64,000 nucleotides of DNA from Plasticicumulans lactativorans (GCF_004341245.1 NZ_SLWY01000008.1:143560-207559); one strand, 5' to 3'. Positions 9,947 through 20,010 are shown, numbered from the stretch's first letter. The notes: generated by a model not told the origin, from the sequence alone. Program-made: numbers and translations.

Positions 9947-10477
9947 CTACAGCGCCGCCGCCATGAAACGCGGATCGGCCAGCAGCCGGCCGAGATCGAA
10001 GGCGAACCACAGGCTGCCATCGACCTCGTAGGCATCGCGCAGGTACGGCCGCAGCGTCGGGTCGACGGCGGGCAGCGGGCGGCGGTTGGCCGTGCCGCTC
10101 GGGCGCATGCCGACGATCTCGTCGACCAGCAGGGCGTAGCTCCAGGCCTCGCCGGGCACCACCACCAAGCGGCTGCGCGGGCCGACGACGCTGCGCCGGC
10201 CGGTGAGGAAGTCGAGCAGGTCGATGACGGTGGTGATGCGCCCGCGCAGGCTCATGATGCCGAGCAGCCAGGGCTGCGCGCCGGGCACCTGGGTGAGCCG
10301 CGGCAGCGGCACGATCTCGCCGGTCTCGCGCAGGTCGAACAGGAGCTGGGTGCCGCCGAGGCGCAGGCCGAGCGCGCCGACGCCGGCCCCGGCGCTGCCC
10401 GGGGCGGGCGCCGCCTGGCTGCGCCGCTCCAGTTCGAGCAGCTGGTCGAAGGGGTGCGGGCGGGCGGGCGCGGCCAT
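9947..10477 (-). CDS. pilI: CheW-like scaffold protein PilI
   Basis: 176-residue CheW-domain protein that should bridge PilJ and ChpA. Conserved CheW blocks are [22 protein letters not shown], the arginine-containing turn [22 protein letters not shown], and GPRSRLVVV. It lies between pilH (5-base spacer) and pilJ (35-base spacer) in the same order as the Pseudomonas Pil-Chp cluster. It is distinct from the second CheW-like protein at the operon end (ChpC). No anomalies seen. Confidence 0.9.
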   Translation of the reverse strand: MAAPARPHPFDQLLELERRSQAAPAPGSAGAGVGALGLRLGGTQLLFDLRETGEIVPLPRLTQVPGAQPWLLGIMSLRGRITTVIDLLDFLTGRRSVVGPRSRLVVVPGEAWSYALLVDEIVGMRPSGTANRRPLPAVDPTLRPYLRDAYEVDGSLWFAFDLGRLLADPRFMAAAL

Positions 10478-10482
10478 CGGCG

Positions 10483-10860
10483 TCAGGACCGGCGGGCGAG
10501 CACGGCGCCGATCTTCGCCAGCAGTTCGGCTTCGACCGGCGGCTTCACCACGTATTCGACCGCGCCCTGGCGCATGCCCCAGATGCGGTCGGTCTCCTGG
10601 TCCTTGGTGGTCACCATGATGATCGGGATGTTGGCGGTCTGCGGCGCCTTGGCGAGCTTGCGGGTGGCCTGGAAACCGTTCATGCCGGGCATCACGACGT
10701 CCATCAGGATCAGGTCGGGGCGTTCGGAGAGGGCGGTGGCGATGCCCGATTCGGCGCTGTTCGCGCTCAGGACCCGGTAGCCGGCGGGTTCGAGCATCCG
10801 CGTCAGAGCGAACACCTCGGTCGCGGAGTCATCGATGATCAGGATGCGGGCATTGGCCAT
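10483..10860 (-). CDS. pilH: Single-domain response regulator PilH
   Basis: 125-residue CheY-like receiver. The acidic pocket is IIDDS (residues 8-12), the phospho-acceptor is Asp54 in [13 protein letters not shown], and the conserved Thr and Lys lie in IIMVTTK and VVKPP. In the Pil-Chp pathway PilH opposes or drains phosphoryl groups and influences PilT-driven retraction. An upstream in-frame ATG at 10887 exists, but the ATG at 10860 gives the standard CheY length. The 76-base gap to pilG contains a GC-rich hairpin (GGGGC/GCCCC, about 10889-10903) that could tune expression between the two regulators (inference). Confidence 0.92.
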   Translation of the reverse strand: MANARILIIDDSATEVFALTRMLEPAGYRVLSANSAESGIATALSERPDLILMDVVMPGMNGFQATRKLAKAPQTANIPIIMVTTKDQETDRIWGMRQGAVEYVVKPPVEAELLAKIGAVLARRS

Positions 10861-10936
10861 GGTGCTGTTCCGTTTGAGCATCCGCACGGGGCCGGCCGCC
10901 CCGCGACCGGTTCCGGGTCCGACCCATCCCTAGAGC

Positions 10937-11335
10937 TCACCGGGTGGTGTGGACATGCAGGTGGATCGCCTCGAGCAGATCCTCGCGAGTGAACGGTTTG
11001 GTGATGAACTGCTCGGAACCGGCGAGCTTGCCGCGCGCCTTGTCGAAGATGCCGTCCTTGCTCGACAGCATGATCACCGGCGTGGAGCGGAAGCGGCGGT
11101 TGCTCTTGATCACCGAGCAGGTCTGATAGCCGTCGAGGCGCGGCATCATGATGTCGAGGAAGACGATGTCGGGTTCGCTGTCGACGAGCTTGGAGAGGGC
11201 CTCGAAGCCGTCGTCGGCGGTGACCACGGTGAAGCCCTCGCGTTCGAGCAGGGTTTCGGCGGTGCGGCGGATGGTGCGACTGTCGTCGACCACCATGACC
11301 TTGATCGTGGGATTCGCGCTGCCCGCTGGCTCCAC
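10937..11335 (-). CDS. pilG: Single-domain response regulator PilG
   Basis: 132-residue CheY-like receiver, first gene of the chemosensory operon. VVDDS (residues 15-19), Asp61 in IVFLDIMMPRLDG, and the Ser and Lys positions in IMLSSKDG and ITKPF complete the fold. PilG is the output regulator linked to pilus extension in Pseudomonas. The start is a GTG at 11335 preceded by GAGGAG with a 6-base spacing; no ATG gives a full receiver without a long unrelated leader. It is divergently oriented to gshB, sharing a 250-base promoter region. Confidence 0.92.
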   Translation of the reverse strand: MEPAGSANPTIKVMVVDDSRTIRRTAETLLEREGFTVVTADDGFEALSKLVDSEPDIVFLDIMMPRLDGYQTCSVIKSNRRFRSTPVIMLSSKDGIFDKARGKLAGSEQFITKPFTREDLLEAIHLHVHTTR

Positions 11336-11585
11336 CTGGATTCTCCTCAGACGTCGCGCCGCCCGCCCGCCCGGCCCTGTCGCCGGCTCGCGCGGGAGCC
11401 CGCGCCGCCGATGCGGGGGTGTATCATCCGCCCGCCCCGGCGGTGCCTGCGAGGCACCGCGAAGCAGCGCCGAGCCCCCTGAATTCGGCTTGGCACCATA
11501 ACCGAAATCCGTTTCCGCTGGAAACACCTGTCGAACCGCACCGCGGGCCGTGCCAGCGCGGCCCGCGCGCAGCCGGAATGAGCCC
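11336..11585. promoter_or_regulatory. Divergent promoter region between pilG and gshB
   Basis: A 250-base non-coding interval separates the divergent pilG and gshB starts. It contains the pilG ribosome site (GAGGAG on the minus strand, 11341-11348), a short hairpin GGTGCCT/AGGCACC near 11440-11457, and the least GC-rich stretch of the neighbourhood at about 11480-11525. That stretch probably holds the gshB promoter. I cannot place convincing -35/-10 pairs, and a TGGCAC near 11490 lacks the matching GC element of a sigma-54 promoter. Confidence 0.4.
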
Positions 11586-12529
11586 ATGAACAAGCGTCTC
11601 GGCGTGGTGATGGACCCCATCGCCAGCATCACCGTCAAGAAGGACACCACCTTCGCCATCCTGCTCGCCGCCCAGGCGCGCGGCTGGTCGATCGCCTACT
11701 TCGAGCAGGCCGACCTGTGGCTGCGCGACGGCCGCGCGTGGGGGCGCGCACGCGCGCTCACGCTGCGCGACGATCCCCACGACTGGTTCACCCTCGGTGC
11801 GCCGCACGACGCCCCGCTCGCCGAGCTCGACGCCATCCTGATGCGCAAGGACCCGCCGTTCGACATGGAGTACGTCTACACCACCTACCTGCTCGAACGC
11901 GCCGAGGCCGAGGGCGTGCTGGTGGTCAACCGCCCGCAGAGCCTGCGCGACGCCAACGAGAAGCTCTACACCGCCTGGTTCGCCGAGCACTGCCCGCCGA
12001 CCCTGGTGGCGCGCGACGCGGCGCGCTTCAAGGCCTTCCTCGCCGAGCACGGCGACGTGATCTTCAAGCCGCTCGAGGGCATGGGCGGCAGCGGCATCTT
12101 CCGCGTGCGCGCCGACGACCCCAACGTCAACGTCGTCATCGAGACCCTCACCGAGCGCGGCCGGCGCTTCGCGATGGCGCAGCGCTACCTGCCCGAGATC
12201 GTCGCCGGCGACAAGCGCATCCTGCTGATCGACGGCGAGCCGGTGCCCTACTGCCTGGCACGCATCCCCGCCGCCGGCGAGACCCGCGGCAACCTCGCCG
12301 CCGGCGGGCGCGGCGTCGGCCAGCCGCTGACGGACGAGGACCGCGCGATCTGCGCCGCGGTGGGGCCGGTGCTGCGCGCCCGGGGGCTGCTGTTCGTCGG
12401 CCTCGACGTGATCGGCACGCGCCTCACCGAGATCAACGTCACCAGCCCCACCTGCGCGCGCGAGCTCGACGCGCAGTTCGGCCTCGACATCGGCGGCGAG
12501 CTGATGCGGGCGATCGAGGCGCGCTGCGC

Positions 12530-12533
<4 letters not shown>
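11586..12533 (+). CDS. gshB: Glutathione synthetase
   Basis: 315-residue ATP-grasp ligase joining gamma-glutamylcysteine and glycine in the cytosol. The N-terminal domain begins MNKRLGVVMDPIASI, as in proteobacterial GshB. The ATP-grasp half contains VIFKPLEGMGGSGIFR (about residues 158-173), AQRYLPEI, GDKRILLIDGEPV and the metal-binding NVTSPT near residue 283. Length equals the E. coli enzyme. The ATG at 11586 was preferred over an upstream one that would add 12 unrelated residues. It opens a long plus-strand gene run: its stop overlaps the apbE start (ATGA). The gshB position next to pilG is as in Pseudomonas. Confidence 0.95.
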
Positions 12534-13596
<1,063 letters not shown>

Positions 13597-13600
<4 letters not shown>

Positions 13601-13998
13601 GCGCGGCGGCGGGCGGGCCCCGGGCGCGGCGCGCGCTGCTGCGCCCGGCCGATGCGCTGGTGCTGGCGCTGGCGCTGGCGCTGCTCGGCGGGCTCTACGC
13701 CCGGCTCTGGGGTGATGGCGGTGCCGGCGCCGAGGTGCGCATCAGCGTCGACGGCCGCGAGTTCGCGCGGCTGCCGCTCACCGAGGCGCGCACCGTCGAG
13801 GTGCCCGGCCCGGCCGGCATCACCGTGGTCGAGGTGCGCGACGGCCGCGCCCGCTGCGCCGCCTCGCCCGGCCCGCAGCACCTGTGCGAGCGCGCCGGCT
13901 GGCTCGCCCGCGGCGGCGAGGTGGCGATCGGCCTGCCGAACCGCGTGGCGATCGAGATCCTCGCGCGCGAGCGCCACTTCGACGGCTTCACCTATTGA
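13597..13998 (+). CDS. NusG domain II (NusG_II) membrane-anchored protein
   Basis: 133-residue protein with one N-terminal transmembrane helix (ALVLALALALLGGLYARLW, about residues 21-39) and an outward beta-sandwich resembling NusG domain II: VRISVDGREFARLPL, ITVVEVRDGRARC, CERAGWLARGGEVAIGLPNRVAIEI. Two cysteines (in RARCAA and HLCERAG) probably form a disulfide. GTG start overlapping the apbE stop; its own stop overlaps the following TTG start. Proteins of this type sit beside ApbE and Gx-type transporters; the molecular function is not established. It has no relation to transcription factor NusG beyond the fold. Confidence 0.75.
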
Positions 13999-14546
13999 AC
14001 GCCCCGCCCCCCGCCGAACCGCCGCCGCCCGCCGTGCTGCGCCTCGCGGTGACCGCCGAGGATCAGCGCATCGCCTGGTTCGCCGCGCTCGCGATCGCCG
14101 TGCACCTGGCCGAGGCCGCGCTGCCGAGCCCGCTGCCGGGGGTCAAGCCGGGGCTCGCCAACGTCGTCACGCTGCTGGTGCTGGAGCGCCACGGCTGGGC
14201 CGCGGCGGCGTGGGTCGCCGCGCTGCGGGTGCTGGTCGGCAGCCTGCTGCTCGGCACCTTCCTGTCGCCGACCTTCCTGCTGTCGGCGGGCGGCGCCGCC
14301 GGCAGCCTCGCCGTGCTCGGGCTCGCGGCGCGCGCCGGCTGCTTCGGCGCGGTCGGCTACGGGGTGCTCGCCGCCTGCGCGCACATGGCGGCGCAGTTCG
14401 CGCTGGCGTGGACGCTGCTGATCCCGCACCCGGCGCTGCTCAAGCTGCTGCCGCCGCTGATGACCGTGGCAGTCGTCACCGGGCTGCTCAGCGGTATCAT
14501 CGCGCGCACCGTGCCCGCTGCCGAAGCCGACGCCCCGCCACCATGA
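13995..14546 (+). CDS. Gx transporter family / HepT1-like membrane protein
   Basis: 183-residue integral membrane protein with about five hydrophobic helices. The block PSPLPGVKPGLANVVTLLVL near residues 40-59 is the signature of the Gx transporter/heptaprenyl diphosphate synthase component I family, related to ECF-type S components. Annotation as a prenyl synthase subunit is historical; substrate capture by the membrane domain is more likely (inference). The start is probably the TTG at 13995 overlapping the previous stop, because no ATG or GTG lies upstream of the first conserved segment in a sensible place. Co-transcribed with apbE and the NusG_II gene, so possibly involved in flavin or quinone supply. 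Confidence 0.7.
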   Translation: MNAPPPAEPPPPAVLRLAVTAEDQRIAWFAALAIAVHLAEAALPSPLPGVKPGLANVVTLLVLERHGWAAAAWVAALRVLVGSLLLGTFLSPTFLLSAGGAAGSLAVLGLAARAGCFGAVGYGVLAACAHMAAQFALAWTLLIPHPALLKLLPPLMTVAVVTGLLSGIIARTVPAAEADAPPP

Positions 14547-15451
14547 ACCCGATGCTGCGCGACGACCTGCGCACCCACCCCGGCCACCGCCTCGCGCTCG
14601 CGATCCCGGTGGCCGCGGCGGTGCACGCGCTGCTGATCGCAGGGGTGCAGTTCGCACCGCCGACGGTGCCGTCCGACCCGGTGCTGAGCTTCAACGTCAG
14701 CCTGGTCGAGCGCGTCGGCAGCGGCCCCGAGCACGCGCCGCTGGCCCCGACCCCCACCCCGCCGAAGCCGCTCGCCGCCGCCGCGCCGGCCGAGACCGAA
14801 CCGCTGCCACCCCCGCAGGCGCCGGCCGAGGCCGAGACCGCGCCCGCCGCAGCCGTCACCGAAGTCACCACCACGGCGATCGCGCCGGGCGCGGCGGCGC
14901 ACCGTGCCGAGGCGCCGCGGGCCGAACGGCCGCGCCCGCAGCCGCCGGCGCCGCGCCCGGCCGAGCCGCGCCCCCCGCGCCCGGCGCCGCCGCCGCGCCC
15001 GAGCGGCCCGCCGAGCGCGCTCGACCTGATGAGCAGCGGGCTCGACATGGCCGCCAACGAACTCGCCGCGCCGCCCGCTGCCAGCAGCCGCGGCCGCACC
15101 AAGCGCGCCGACCCGAACGACACCACCTCGCTCGAGGGCTACTACGCCGCCGCCTGGGTGCAGAAGGTCGAGCGCATCGGCACCCTCAACTTCCCCGAGG
15201 AGGCGCGCCGGCACAACCTCACCGGCAACCTGGTGATGACCGTCCAGGTGCGCGCCGACGGCGGCATACAGTCGATCGTGATCAACCGCTCCTCGGGCAT
15301 CCCCGCGCTCGACGCCGGCGCGCGGCGCATCGTCGAGCTGGGCGCGCCGTACGCGGCCTTCCCCGCCGAGCTGCGGCAGAAGTACGACGTGCTCGCCATC
15401 ACCCGCACCTGGCAGTTTCTGCAGGGCGCGCAGCTGCGCAGCAGCCGCTAG
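14543..15451 (+). CDS. TonB family energy transducer (TonB3-like)
   Basis: 302-residue TonB-type protein. A single N-terminal membrane anchor (LALAIPVAAAVHALLIAGV, residues about 18-36) is followed by a long Pro/Ala/Glu-rich periplasm-spanning linker (about 65-170) and a C-terminal TonB domain (VQKVERIGTLNFPEEARRHN through VLAITRTWQFLQ). It would couple proton-motive force from ExbBD to outer-membrane receptors. The homologue at this locus in P. aeruginosa, TonB3, is needed for twitching motility, which fits the nearby pil genes (established for that species, inferred here). Its ATG overlaps the preceding stop. Confidence 0.85.
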   Translation: MNPMLRDDLRTHPGHRLALAIPVAAAVHALLIAGVQFAPPTVPSDPVLSFNVSLVERVGSGPEHAPLAPTPTPPKPLAAAAPAETEPLPPPQAPAEAETAPAAAVTEVTTTAIAPGAAAHRAEAPRAERPRPQPPAPRPAEPRPPRPAPPPRPSGPPSALDLMSSGLDMAANELAAPPAASSRGRTKRADPNDTTSLEGYYAAAWVQKVERIGTLNFPEEARRHNLTGNLVMTVQVRADGGIQSIVINRSSGIPALDAGARRIVELGAPYAAFPAELRQKYDVLAITRTWQFLQGAQLRSSR

Positions 15452-15505
15452 GCGCCGCCGCCGGCGTCCTTGTAAAGCCCCGGACCTGCTCGGATACTGA
15501 GACCC

Positions 15506-16066
15506 ATGATCGAGCAGACCTTCCTCACCAACCAGTTCCTGATCGCGATGCCCGCGCTCGCCGACCCGCACTTCGTGCGCACGGTGACCTACATCTGCGA
15601 GCACAGCGCGGCAGGGGCGCTGGGGATCGTGATCAACCGCCCGCTCGACCTCGACAGCTCCGAGTTGCTCAGCAACCTCGGCATCCAGTTCGTGCCGGGC
15701 AGCGCGGCGCAGCCGGTGTTCGCCGGCGGCCCGGTGCACCAGGAGCAGGGCTTCGTGCTGCACCGGCCCGCCGGCGGCTGGGGTTCGTCGCTCGCGATCA
15801 CCGACGAGATCGGCATCACCACCTCGCGCGACATCCTCGAGGCCCTCGGCCGCGGCGAGGCGCCGGCGGACATGCTGATCGCGCTGGGCTACGCCGGCTG
15901 GGGGCCGGGCCAGCTCGAACGCGAACTCGGCGACAACGCCTGGCTGTGCGGCCCGGCCGATCCGGCGGTGATGTTCCGCCTGCCCGCCGAGCAGCGCTGG
16001 TCGGCGGCGGCGGCGCTGCTCGGCATCGACCTCACCCTGCTCTCGGCCGAGGCCGGCCACGGCTGA
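15506..16066 (+). CDS. yqgE: YqgE/AlgH family protein
   Basis: 186-residue YqgE/AlgH (DUF179) protein. The hallmark opening NQFLIAMPALADPHFVRTVTYICEH and the motifs GALGIVINRP, VFAGGPVHQEQGFVLH and LGYAGWGPGQLERE are all present. The biochemical role is uncertain; AlgH influences alginate production in Pseudomonas and has a fold reminiscent of nucleotide-binding proteins. It lies 54 bases after tonB and directly before ruvX, the usual pairing in proteobacteria. Confidence 0.93.
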   Translation: MIEQTFLTNQFLIAMPALADPHFVRTVTYICEHSAAGALGIVINRPLDLDSSELLSNLGIQFVPGSAAQPVFAGGPVHQEQGFVLHRPAGGWGSSLAITDEIGITTSRDILEALGRGEAPADMLIALGYAGWGPGQLERELGDNAWLCGPADPAVMFRLPAEQRWSAAAALLGIDLTLLSAEAGHG

Positions 16067-16122
16067 CACCCACCGATGATCCTTCCTGCACACGGCCGCC
16101 CGACCCTAGCGCGGGGCCGGCG

Positions 16123-16593
16123 ATGAGCGCGCCGGCGCGCCCGCGCACCATGCTCGGCTTCGACTTCGGGCGGCTGCGCATCGGCGTTGCGGTCGGCCAG
16201 GAGCTGACCGGCACGGCGACGCCGCTGGTCACCCTCGCCGCGCGCGACGGCCAGCCCGACTGGGACGGCATCGCGCGGCTGCTCGCCGAGTGGCAGCCGG
16301 CGCTGCTGGTGGTCGGCGTACCGCGCCACGCCGACGGCAGCGACAGCAACAGCACCGCGCAGGCGCTACGCTTCGCCCGAAGGCTGCACGGACGCTTCGG
16401 GCTGGCGGTCGAGACCATCGACGAACGCCTGTCCTCGCACGCCGCCGACGAACGCATCGCCACCTCCGCGACGCTGCGCCGTCGCGGACGCCAGGACCGC
16501 TCCGCGCGTGACCGCTACGCCGCGGCGCTGATCCTGGAAAGCTGGTTTCATCACGCACAGGCACCACAGCCATGCACGACATCGAGCGACTGA
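16123..16593 (+). CDS. ruvX: Putative pre-16S rRNA nuclease RuvX/YqgF
   Basis: 156-residue RNase H-like nuclease implicated in 16S rRNA 5'-end maturation and earlier named a Holliday-junction resolvase. Catalytic motifs are FDFGRLRIGVAVG (Asp near residue 14), LLVVGVPRHADGS, VETIDERLSS and the final acidic ARDRYAAALIL. The start ATG at 16123 lies just upstream of the conserved beginning. The last 22 bases overlap pyrR, implying co-translation. The C-terminal tail beyond FHHAQ is not conserved. Confidence 0.92.
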   Translation: MSAPARPRTMLGFDFGRLRIGVAVGQELTGTATPLVTLAARDGQPDWDGIARLLAEWQPALLVVGVPRHADGSDSNSTAQALRFARRLHGRFGLAVETIDERLSSHAADERIATSATLRRRGRQDRSARDRYAAALILESWFHHAQAPQPCTTSSD

Positions 16594-17069
16594 TCGACAC
16601 CCTGGCGAACGCGCTCAGGGCGGCACTCGCCGCGCGCGCCGCGAGCGCCCCCGCGCTGGTCGGCGTGCACACCGGCGGGGTGTGGATCGCCGAGCGGCTG
16701 CGCGAGCGCCTGGACCTGCCGGGGCCGATCGGCACGCTCGACATCTCCTTCTACCGTGACGACTTCACCCGCGTCGGCATGAACCCGCAGGTGCGGCCCT
16801 CGCACCTGCCCTTCGACCTCGAAGGGCGTCACGTCATCCTGGTCGATGACGTGCTGCACACCGGGCGCACCACGCGCGCCGCGCTCAACGAGATCTTCGA
16901 CTACGGCCGCCCGGCCTCGGTGCTGCTGGCGGTGCTGGTCGACCGCGGCGGCCGCGAGCTGCCGATCGCCGCCGACGCGGTGGGCGCGCACGTCGACCTC
17001 GCACCGGGCGAGAACATCAAGCTCACCGGCCCCGATCCCCTCAAGCTGACCATCCAGAAACGCCCATGA
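16572..17069 (+). CDS. pyrR: PyrR bifunctional regulator / uracil phosphoribosyltransferase
   Basis: 165-residue PRTase-fold protein. The PRPP-binding loop is [18 protein letters not shown] (about residues 91-108). [13 protein letters not shown] and [13 protein letters not shown] match PyrR rather than ordinary UPRTs. In Gram-positives PyrR is an RNA-binding attenuator; in Pseudomonas its homologue lies in the same pyrR-pyrB-pyrC' operon and affects pyr gene expression. I see no PyrR-type attenuator here. It overlaps ruvX by 22 bases and its stop overlaps pyrB (ATGA). Confidence 0.93.
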   Translation: MHDIERLIDTLANALRAALAARAASAPALVGVHTGGVWIAERLRERLDLPGPIGTLDISFYRDDFTRVGMNPQVRPSHLPFDLEGRHVILVDDVLHTGRTTRAALNEIFDYGRPASVLLAVLVDRGGRELPIAADAVGAHVDLAPGENIKLTGPDPLKLTIQKRP

Positions 17070-18046
17070 ACCCGGCTTCCATCCAGCTCGACGCCCAGGG
17101 CCGCCTGAAGCACTTCCTCACCATCGAGGGGCTCAAGCGCCAGCACCTGATCGACATCCTCGACACCGCCGAGAGCCTCACCGGCGTCGCCGAGCGGCGC
17201 GTGAAGAAGCTGCCGACGCTGCGCGGCAAGACCGTCGCCAACCTGTTCTTCGAAAGCTCCACGCGTACCCGCACCACCTTCGAGCTCGCCGCCAAGCGCC
17301 TGTCGGCCGACGTGCTGACGGTGAACATCGCCACCTCCAGCACTTCGAAGGGCGAAACCCTGCTCGACACCGTGCGCAACATCGAGGCGATGCAGTGCGA
17401 CATGTTCGTGGTGCGCCACGCCGCCAGCGGTGCCGCCGAGTTCATCGCCCGCCACGTCAGACCGCACATCGCCGTGCTCAACGCCGGCGACGGCCGCCAC
17501 GCGCACCCGACCCAGGCGATGCTCGACATGCTGACGATCCGCCGCCACAAGGGGCCGGCGTTCCAGGACCTGCGCGTGGCGATCGTCGGCGACATCCTGC
17601 ACTCGCGGGTGGCGCGCTCCGACATCCACGCGCTGAACGTGCTCGGCTGCGCCAACGTGCGCGTGGTGGCGCCGCGCACGCTGCTGCCGCCCGAGGTCGG
17701 CACGCTCGGCGTGCAGGTGTTCCACGACCTCGACCAGGGCCTGCGCGACGTCGACGTGGTCATCATGCTGCGCCTGCAGCGCGAGCGCATGAGCGGCGCG
17801 CTGCTGCCGAGCGCGCAGGAGTACTACCAGCAGTACGGGCTCACCGAGGAGCGCCTGGCGGTGGCCCGGCCCGACGCCATCGTCATGCACCCCGGCCCGA
17901 TCAACCGCGGCGTCGAGATGGCCTCGGCCGTCGTCGACGGCCCGCGTTCGGTGATCCTCGAACAGGTCACCAACGGCATCGCCGTGCGCATGGCGGTGAT
18001 GTCGATCACCCTCGGCAACCAGTCCAGCCCGGCGGAGGACGCCTGA
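17066..18046 (+). CDS. pyrB: Aspartate carbamoyltransferase catalytic chain
   Basis: 326-residue ATCase catalytic subunit making N-carbamoyl-aspartate, the committed step of pyrimidine synthesis. The carbamoyl-phosphate loop [19 protein letters not shown] (about residues 60-78), [32 protein letters not shown] and [12 protein letters not shown] are diagnostic. The N-terminal extension of about 10 residues and linkage to pyrC' without pyrI point to the dodecameric Pseudomonas-type (class A) ATCase, in which a catalytically dead dihydroorotase holds the complex together. Its stop overlaps the pyrC' start by one base. Confidence 0.96.
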   Translation: MNPASIQLDAQGRLKHFLTIEGLKRQHLIDILDTAESLTGVAERRVKKLPTLRGKTVANLFFESSTRTRTTFELAAKRLSADVLTVNIATSSTSKGETLLDTVRNIEAMQCDMFVVRHAASGAAEFIARHVRPHIAVLNAGDGRHAHPTQAMLDMLTIRRHKGPAFQDLRVAIVGDILHSRVARSDIHALNVLGCANVRVVAPRTLLPPEVGTLGVQVFHDLDQGLRDVDVVIMLRLQRERMSGALLPSAQEYYQQYGLTEERLAVARPDAIVMHPGPINRGVEMASAVVDGPRSVILEQVTNGIAVRMAVMSITLGNQSSPAEDA

Positions 18047-19329
18047 TGCGCATCGCCATCCGCGGCGGTCGCCTGATCGACCCCGCCCACGGCCGCGACG
18101 GCCGCCACGATCTCTACATCGCCGAAGGCCGCGTGGTCGGCATCGACGCCCCGCCCGGCGGCTTCGTGCCCGAGCGCTCGATCGACGCCAGCGGGCGCAT
18201 CGTCTGCCCCGGCTTCATCGACCTCTGCGCGCGGCTGCGCGAGCCCGGCGCCGAGCACAAGGCCACCATCGCCTGCGAAACCCACGCCGCCGCGCGCAAC
18301 GGCATCACCACGCTGGTGGTGCCCGCCGACACCGACCCGGTGATCGACGAAACCGCGGTGGTCGAGCTGATCCGCCGCCGCGCCGAAGCCGCCGGCTTCG
18401 CCCACGTGCTCACCCTCGGCGCCCTGACCCGCGGGCTCAAGGGCGAGCATCTCGCCGAGATGGCCGCGCTCAAGGAGGCCGGCTGCGTCGGCGTCGGCAA
18501 CGCACTGGCGCCGGTGGCCAGCACGCTGGTGCTGCGCCGTGCGCTGGAGTACGCCGCCTCGCACGGGCTGACGGTGTTCCTGACCCCGCTCGACCCCTGG
18601 CTCGGTGCCACCGGCTGCGCCCACGACGGCCAGATCGCCGCGCGCCTCGGCCTCGCCGGCATCCCGGTCGCGGCGGAGACCGCCGCGCTCGGCCGCGACC
18701 TCGCGCTGATCGAGGAAACCGGCGTGCGTGCCCACATCGGCCGGCTGTCGAGCGCCCGCGCCTGCGCGATGGTCGCCCGCGCGCAGGCCGAGGGCCTGCC
18801 GGTCACCGCCGACGTCTCCGCCCACCACCTGCACCTGTGCGAGCAGGACATCGGCCGCTTCGACGCCAACGCCCACGTGCTGCCGCCGCTGCGCACGCTG
18901 CGCGACCGCGAGGCGCTGCGCGCCGCGGTCGCCAGCGGCACCCTGCTCGCGGTCTGCTCCGACCACCAGCCGCACGAGGCCGACGCCAAGCTCGACCCCT
19001 TCGGCCTGACCGAACCCGGCATCAGCGGCCTCGACACCCTGCTCGGGCTCACGCTCAAGCTGGTCGACGAGGGCGTGCTGCCGCTCGCCGAGGCCATCGC
19101 CCGCATCACCCGCGGGCCGGCCGGCGTGCTCGGCATCGACGCCGGCCAGCTCGGCATCGGCGCGGTCGCCGACGTCTGCGTGTTCGACCCCGAGCGCCAC
19201 CGCGCCCTCACCGCGCGCACCCTCGCCAGCCGCGGCCACAACACCCCCTTCCTCGGCTGGGAGCTGCGCGGCGAGGTCACCCACACACTGCTCGCCGGGC
19301 GCGTGGTGTACGCCCACGAAGGAGCCTGA
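18046..19329 (+). CDS. pyrC': Non-catalytic dihydroorotase-like subunit PyrC'
   Basis: 427-residue amidohydrolase-fold protein following pyrB. Active dihydroorotases carry an HxH zinc pair in the motif PGFIDxHxHxREPG; here it reads PGFIDLCARLREPG, so both histidines are gone (positions about 60-62). Other surroundings, such as HHLHLCEQD and the VCSDHQPHE segment with its Asp, remain. This matches PyrC' of Pseudomonas, which lacks activity but is required to assemble and stabilise ATCase. A separate functional pyrC should exist elsewhere (inference). Continuous with pyrB. Confidence 0.9.
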   Translation: MRIAIRGGRLIDPAHGRDGRHDLYIAEGRVVGIDAPPGGFVPERSIDASGRIVCPGFIDLCARLREPGAEHKATIACETHAAARNGITTLVVPADTDPVIDETAVVELIRRRAEAAGFAHVLTLGALTRGLKGEHLAEMAALKEAGCVGVGNALAPVASTLVLRRALEYAASHGLTVFLTPLDPWLGATGCAHDGQIAARLGLAGIPVAAETAALGRDLALIEETGVRAHIGRLSSARACAMVARAQAEGLPVTADVSAHHLHLCEQDIGRFDANAHVLPPLRTLRDREALRAAVASGTLLAVCSDHQPHEADAKLDPFGLTEPGISGLDTLLGLTLKLVDEGVLPLAEAIARITRGPAGVLGIDAGQLGIGAVADVCVFDPERHRALTARTLASRGHNTPFLGWELRGEVTHTLLAGRVVYAHEGA

Positions 19330-19331
19330 CG

Positions 19332-19997
19332 ATGCCCGAGGCCCGGCTGCTGAAGGTTTCGGAACTGCCCGGCGGCCACCTGCTGGAGCGCTGGTCGGTC
19401 GGCGAGCTCGCGCAGACCGCGCAACCCGGCCAGCGCCTGCGCCTCGACGCGGTCGAACGCCCGCTGATGCGCGCCGGCCCCGCCCACGGCTGGGTCGACT
19501 GCCTGACCCACGCCGCCCCCGACTTCGAGACCGCCCCCGCCGCGCTGGTGGGCGCGGCCTTCGACCTCGCCGCGGTCAGCCCGCGCGCGCTGCTGATCGG
19601 CGACATCGACGGCTTCGCCGCGCTGGTGTTCCTCGCCGAGCGCCTGCGCACGCTCACCGGCACCCGCATCAAGCCGCTCGCCGTGCTCGAGATCGGCCTC
19701 GACGCCCCGTTCAACCCGGCGCCGTCGCGGCTCATCGTCCCCGGCATGCCGGCCTGGGTGATCGCCACGCTGCCGCTGTTCGAGGACTGGAGCATCCCCG
19801 CCCGCCTGTGCTGCCCCGAGGACCGCCCCGGCTGCTTCGACGGCCCGCCCACCGAGCTCGCCCGCCGCTGGCTCGACACCCTGCAGGGCAGCGCCGACGT
19901 CAGCCTCTTCGCCTGCGGCGACGACGCTCTGCTCACCGCTGCCGCCGCCCTCGCCGCCGACCGGCGCCTGCCGTTCCAGGGCGTGACGGCGGGCTGA
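19332..19997 (+). CDS. PyrK-like protein lacking the iron-sulfur domain
   Basis: 221-residue protein, last gene of the pyr run, starting 2 bases after the pyrC' stop. The C-terminal third (VSLFACGDDALLTAAAALAADRRLPFQ) resembles the nucleotide-binding end of PyrK, the electron-transfer subunit of dihydroorotate dehydrogenase B. In real PyrK the [2Fe-2S] segment with a CGxGxC cluster follows directly; this protein stops a few residues after LPFQ, so that domain is absent. The N-terminal FAD-binding part is also weak. Function is unknown: it may be a decayed or repurposed electron-transfer subunit. Family assignment is by pattern only. Confidence 0.5.
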   Translation: MPEARLLKVSELPGGHLLERWSVGELAQTAQPGQRLRLDAVERPLMRAGPAHGWVDCLTHAAPDFETAPAALVGAAFDLAAVSPRALLIGDIDGFAALVFLAERLRTLTGTRIKPLAVLEIGLDAPFNPAPSRLIVPGMPAWVIATLPLFEDWSIPARLCCPEDRPGCFDGPPTELARRWLDTLQGSADVSLFACGDDALLTAAAALAADRRLPFQGVTAG

Positions 19998-20010
19998 GGC
20001 CCCCGGCGCT

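Noticed and set aside
11480..11525. Sigma-54 promoter for gshB
   Set aside because: TGGCAC near 11490 is not followed by a GC dinucleotide element at the required spacing.
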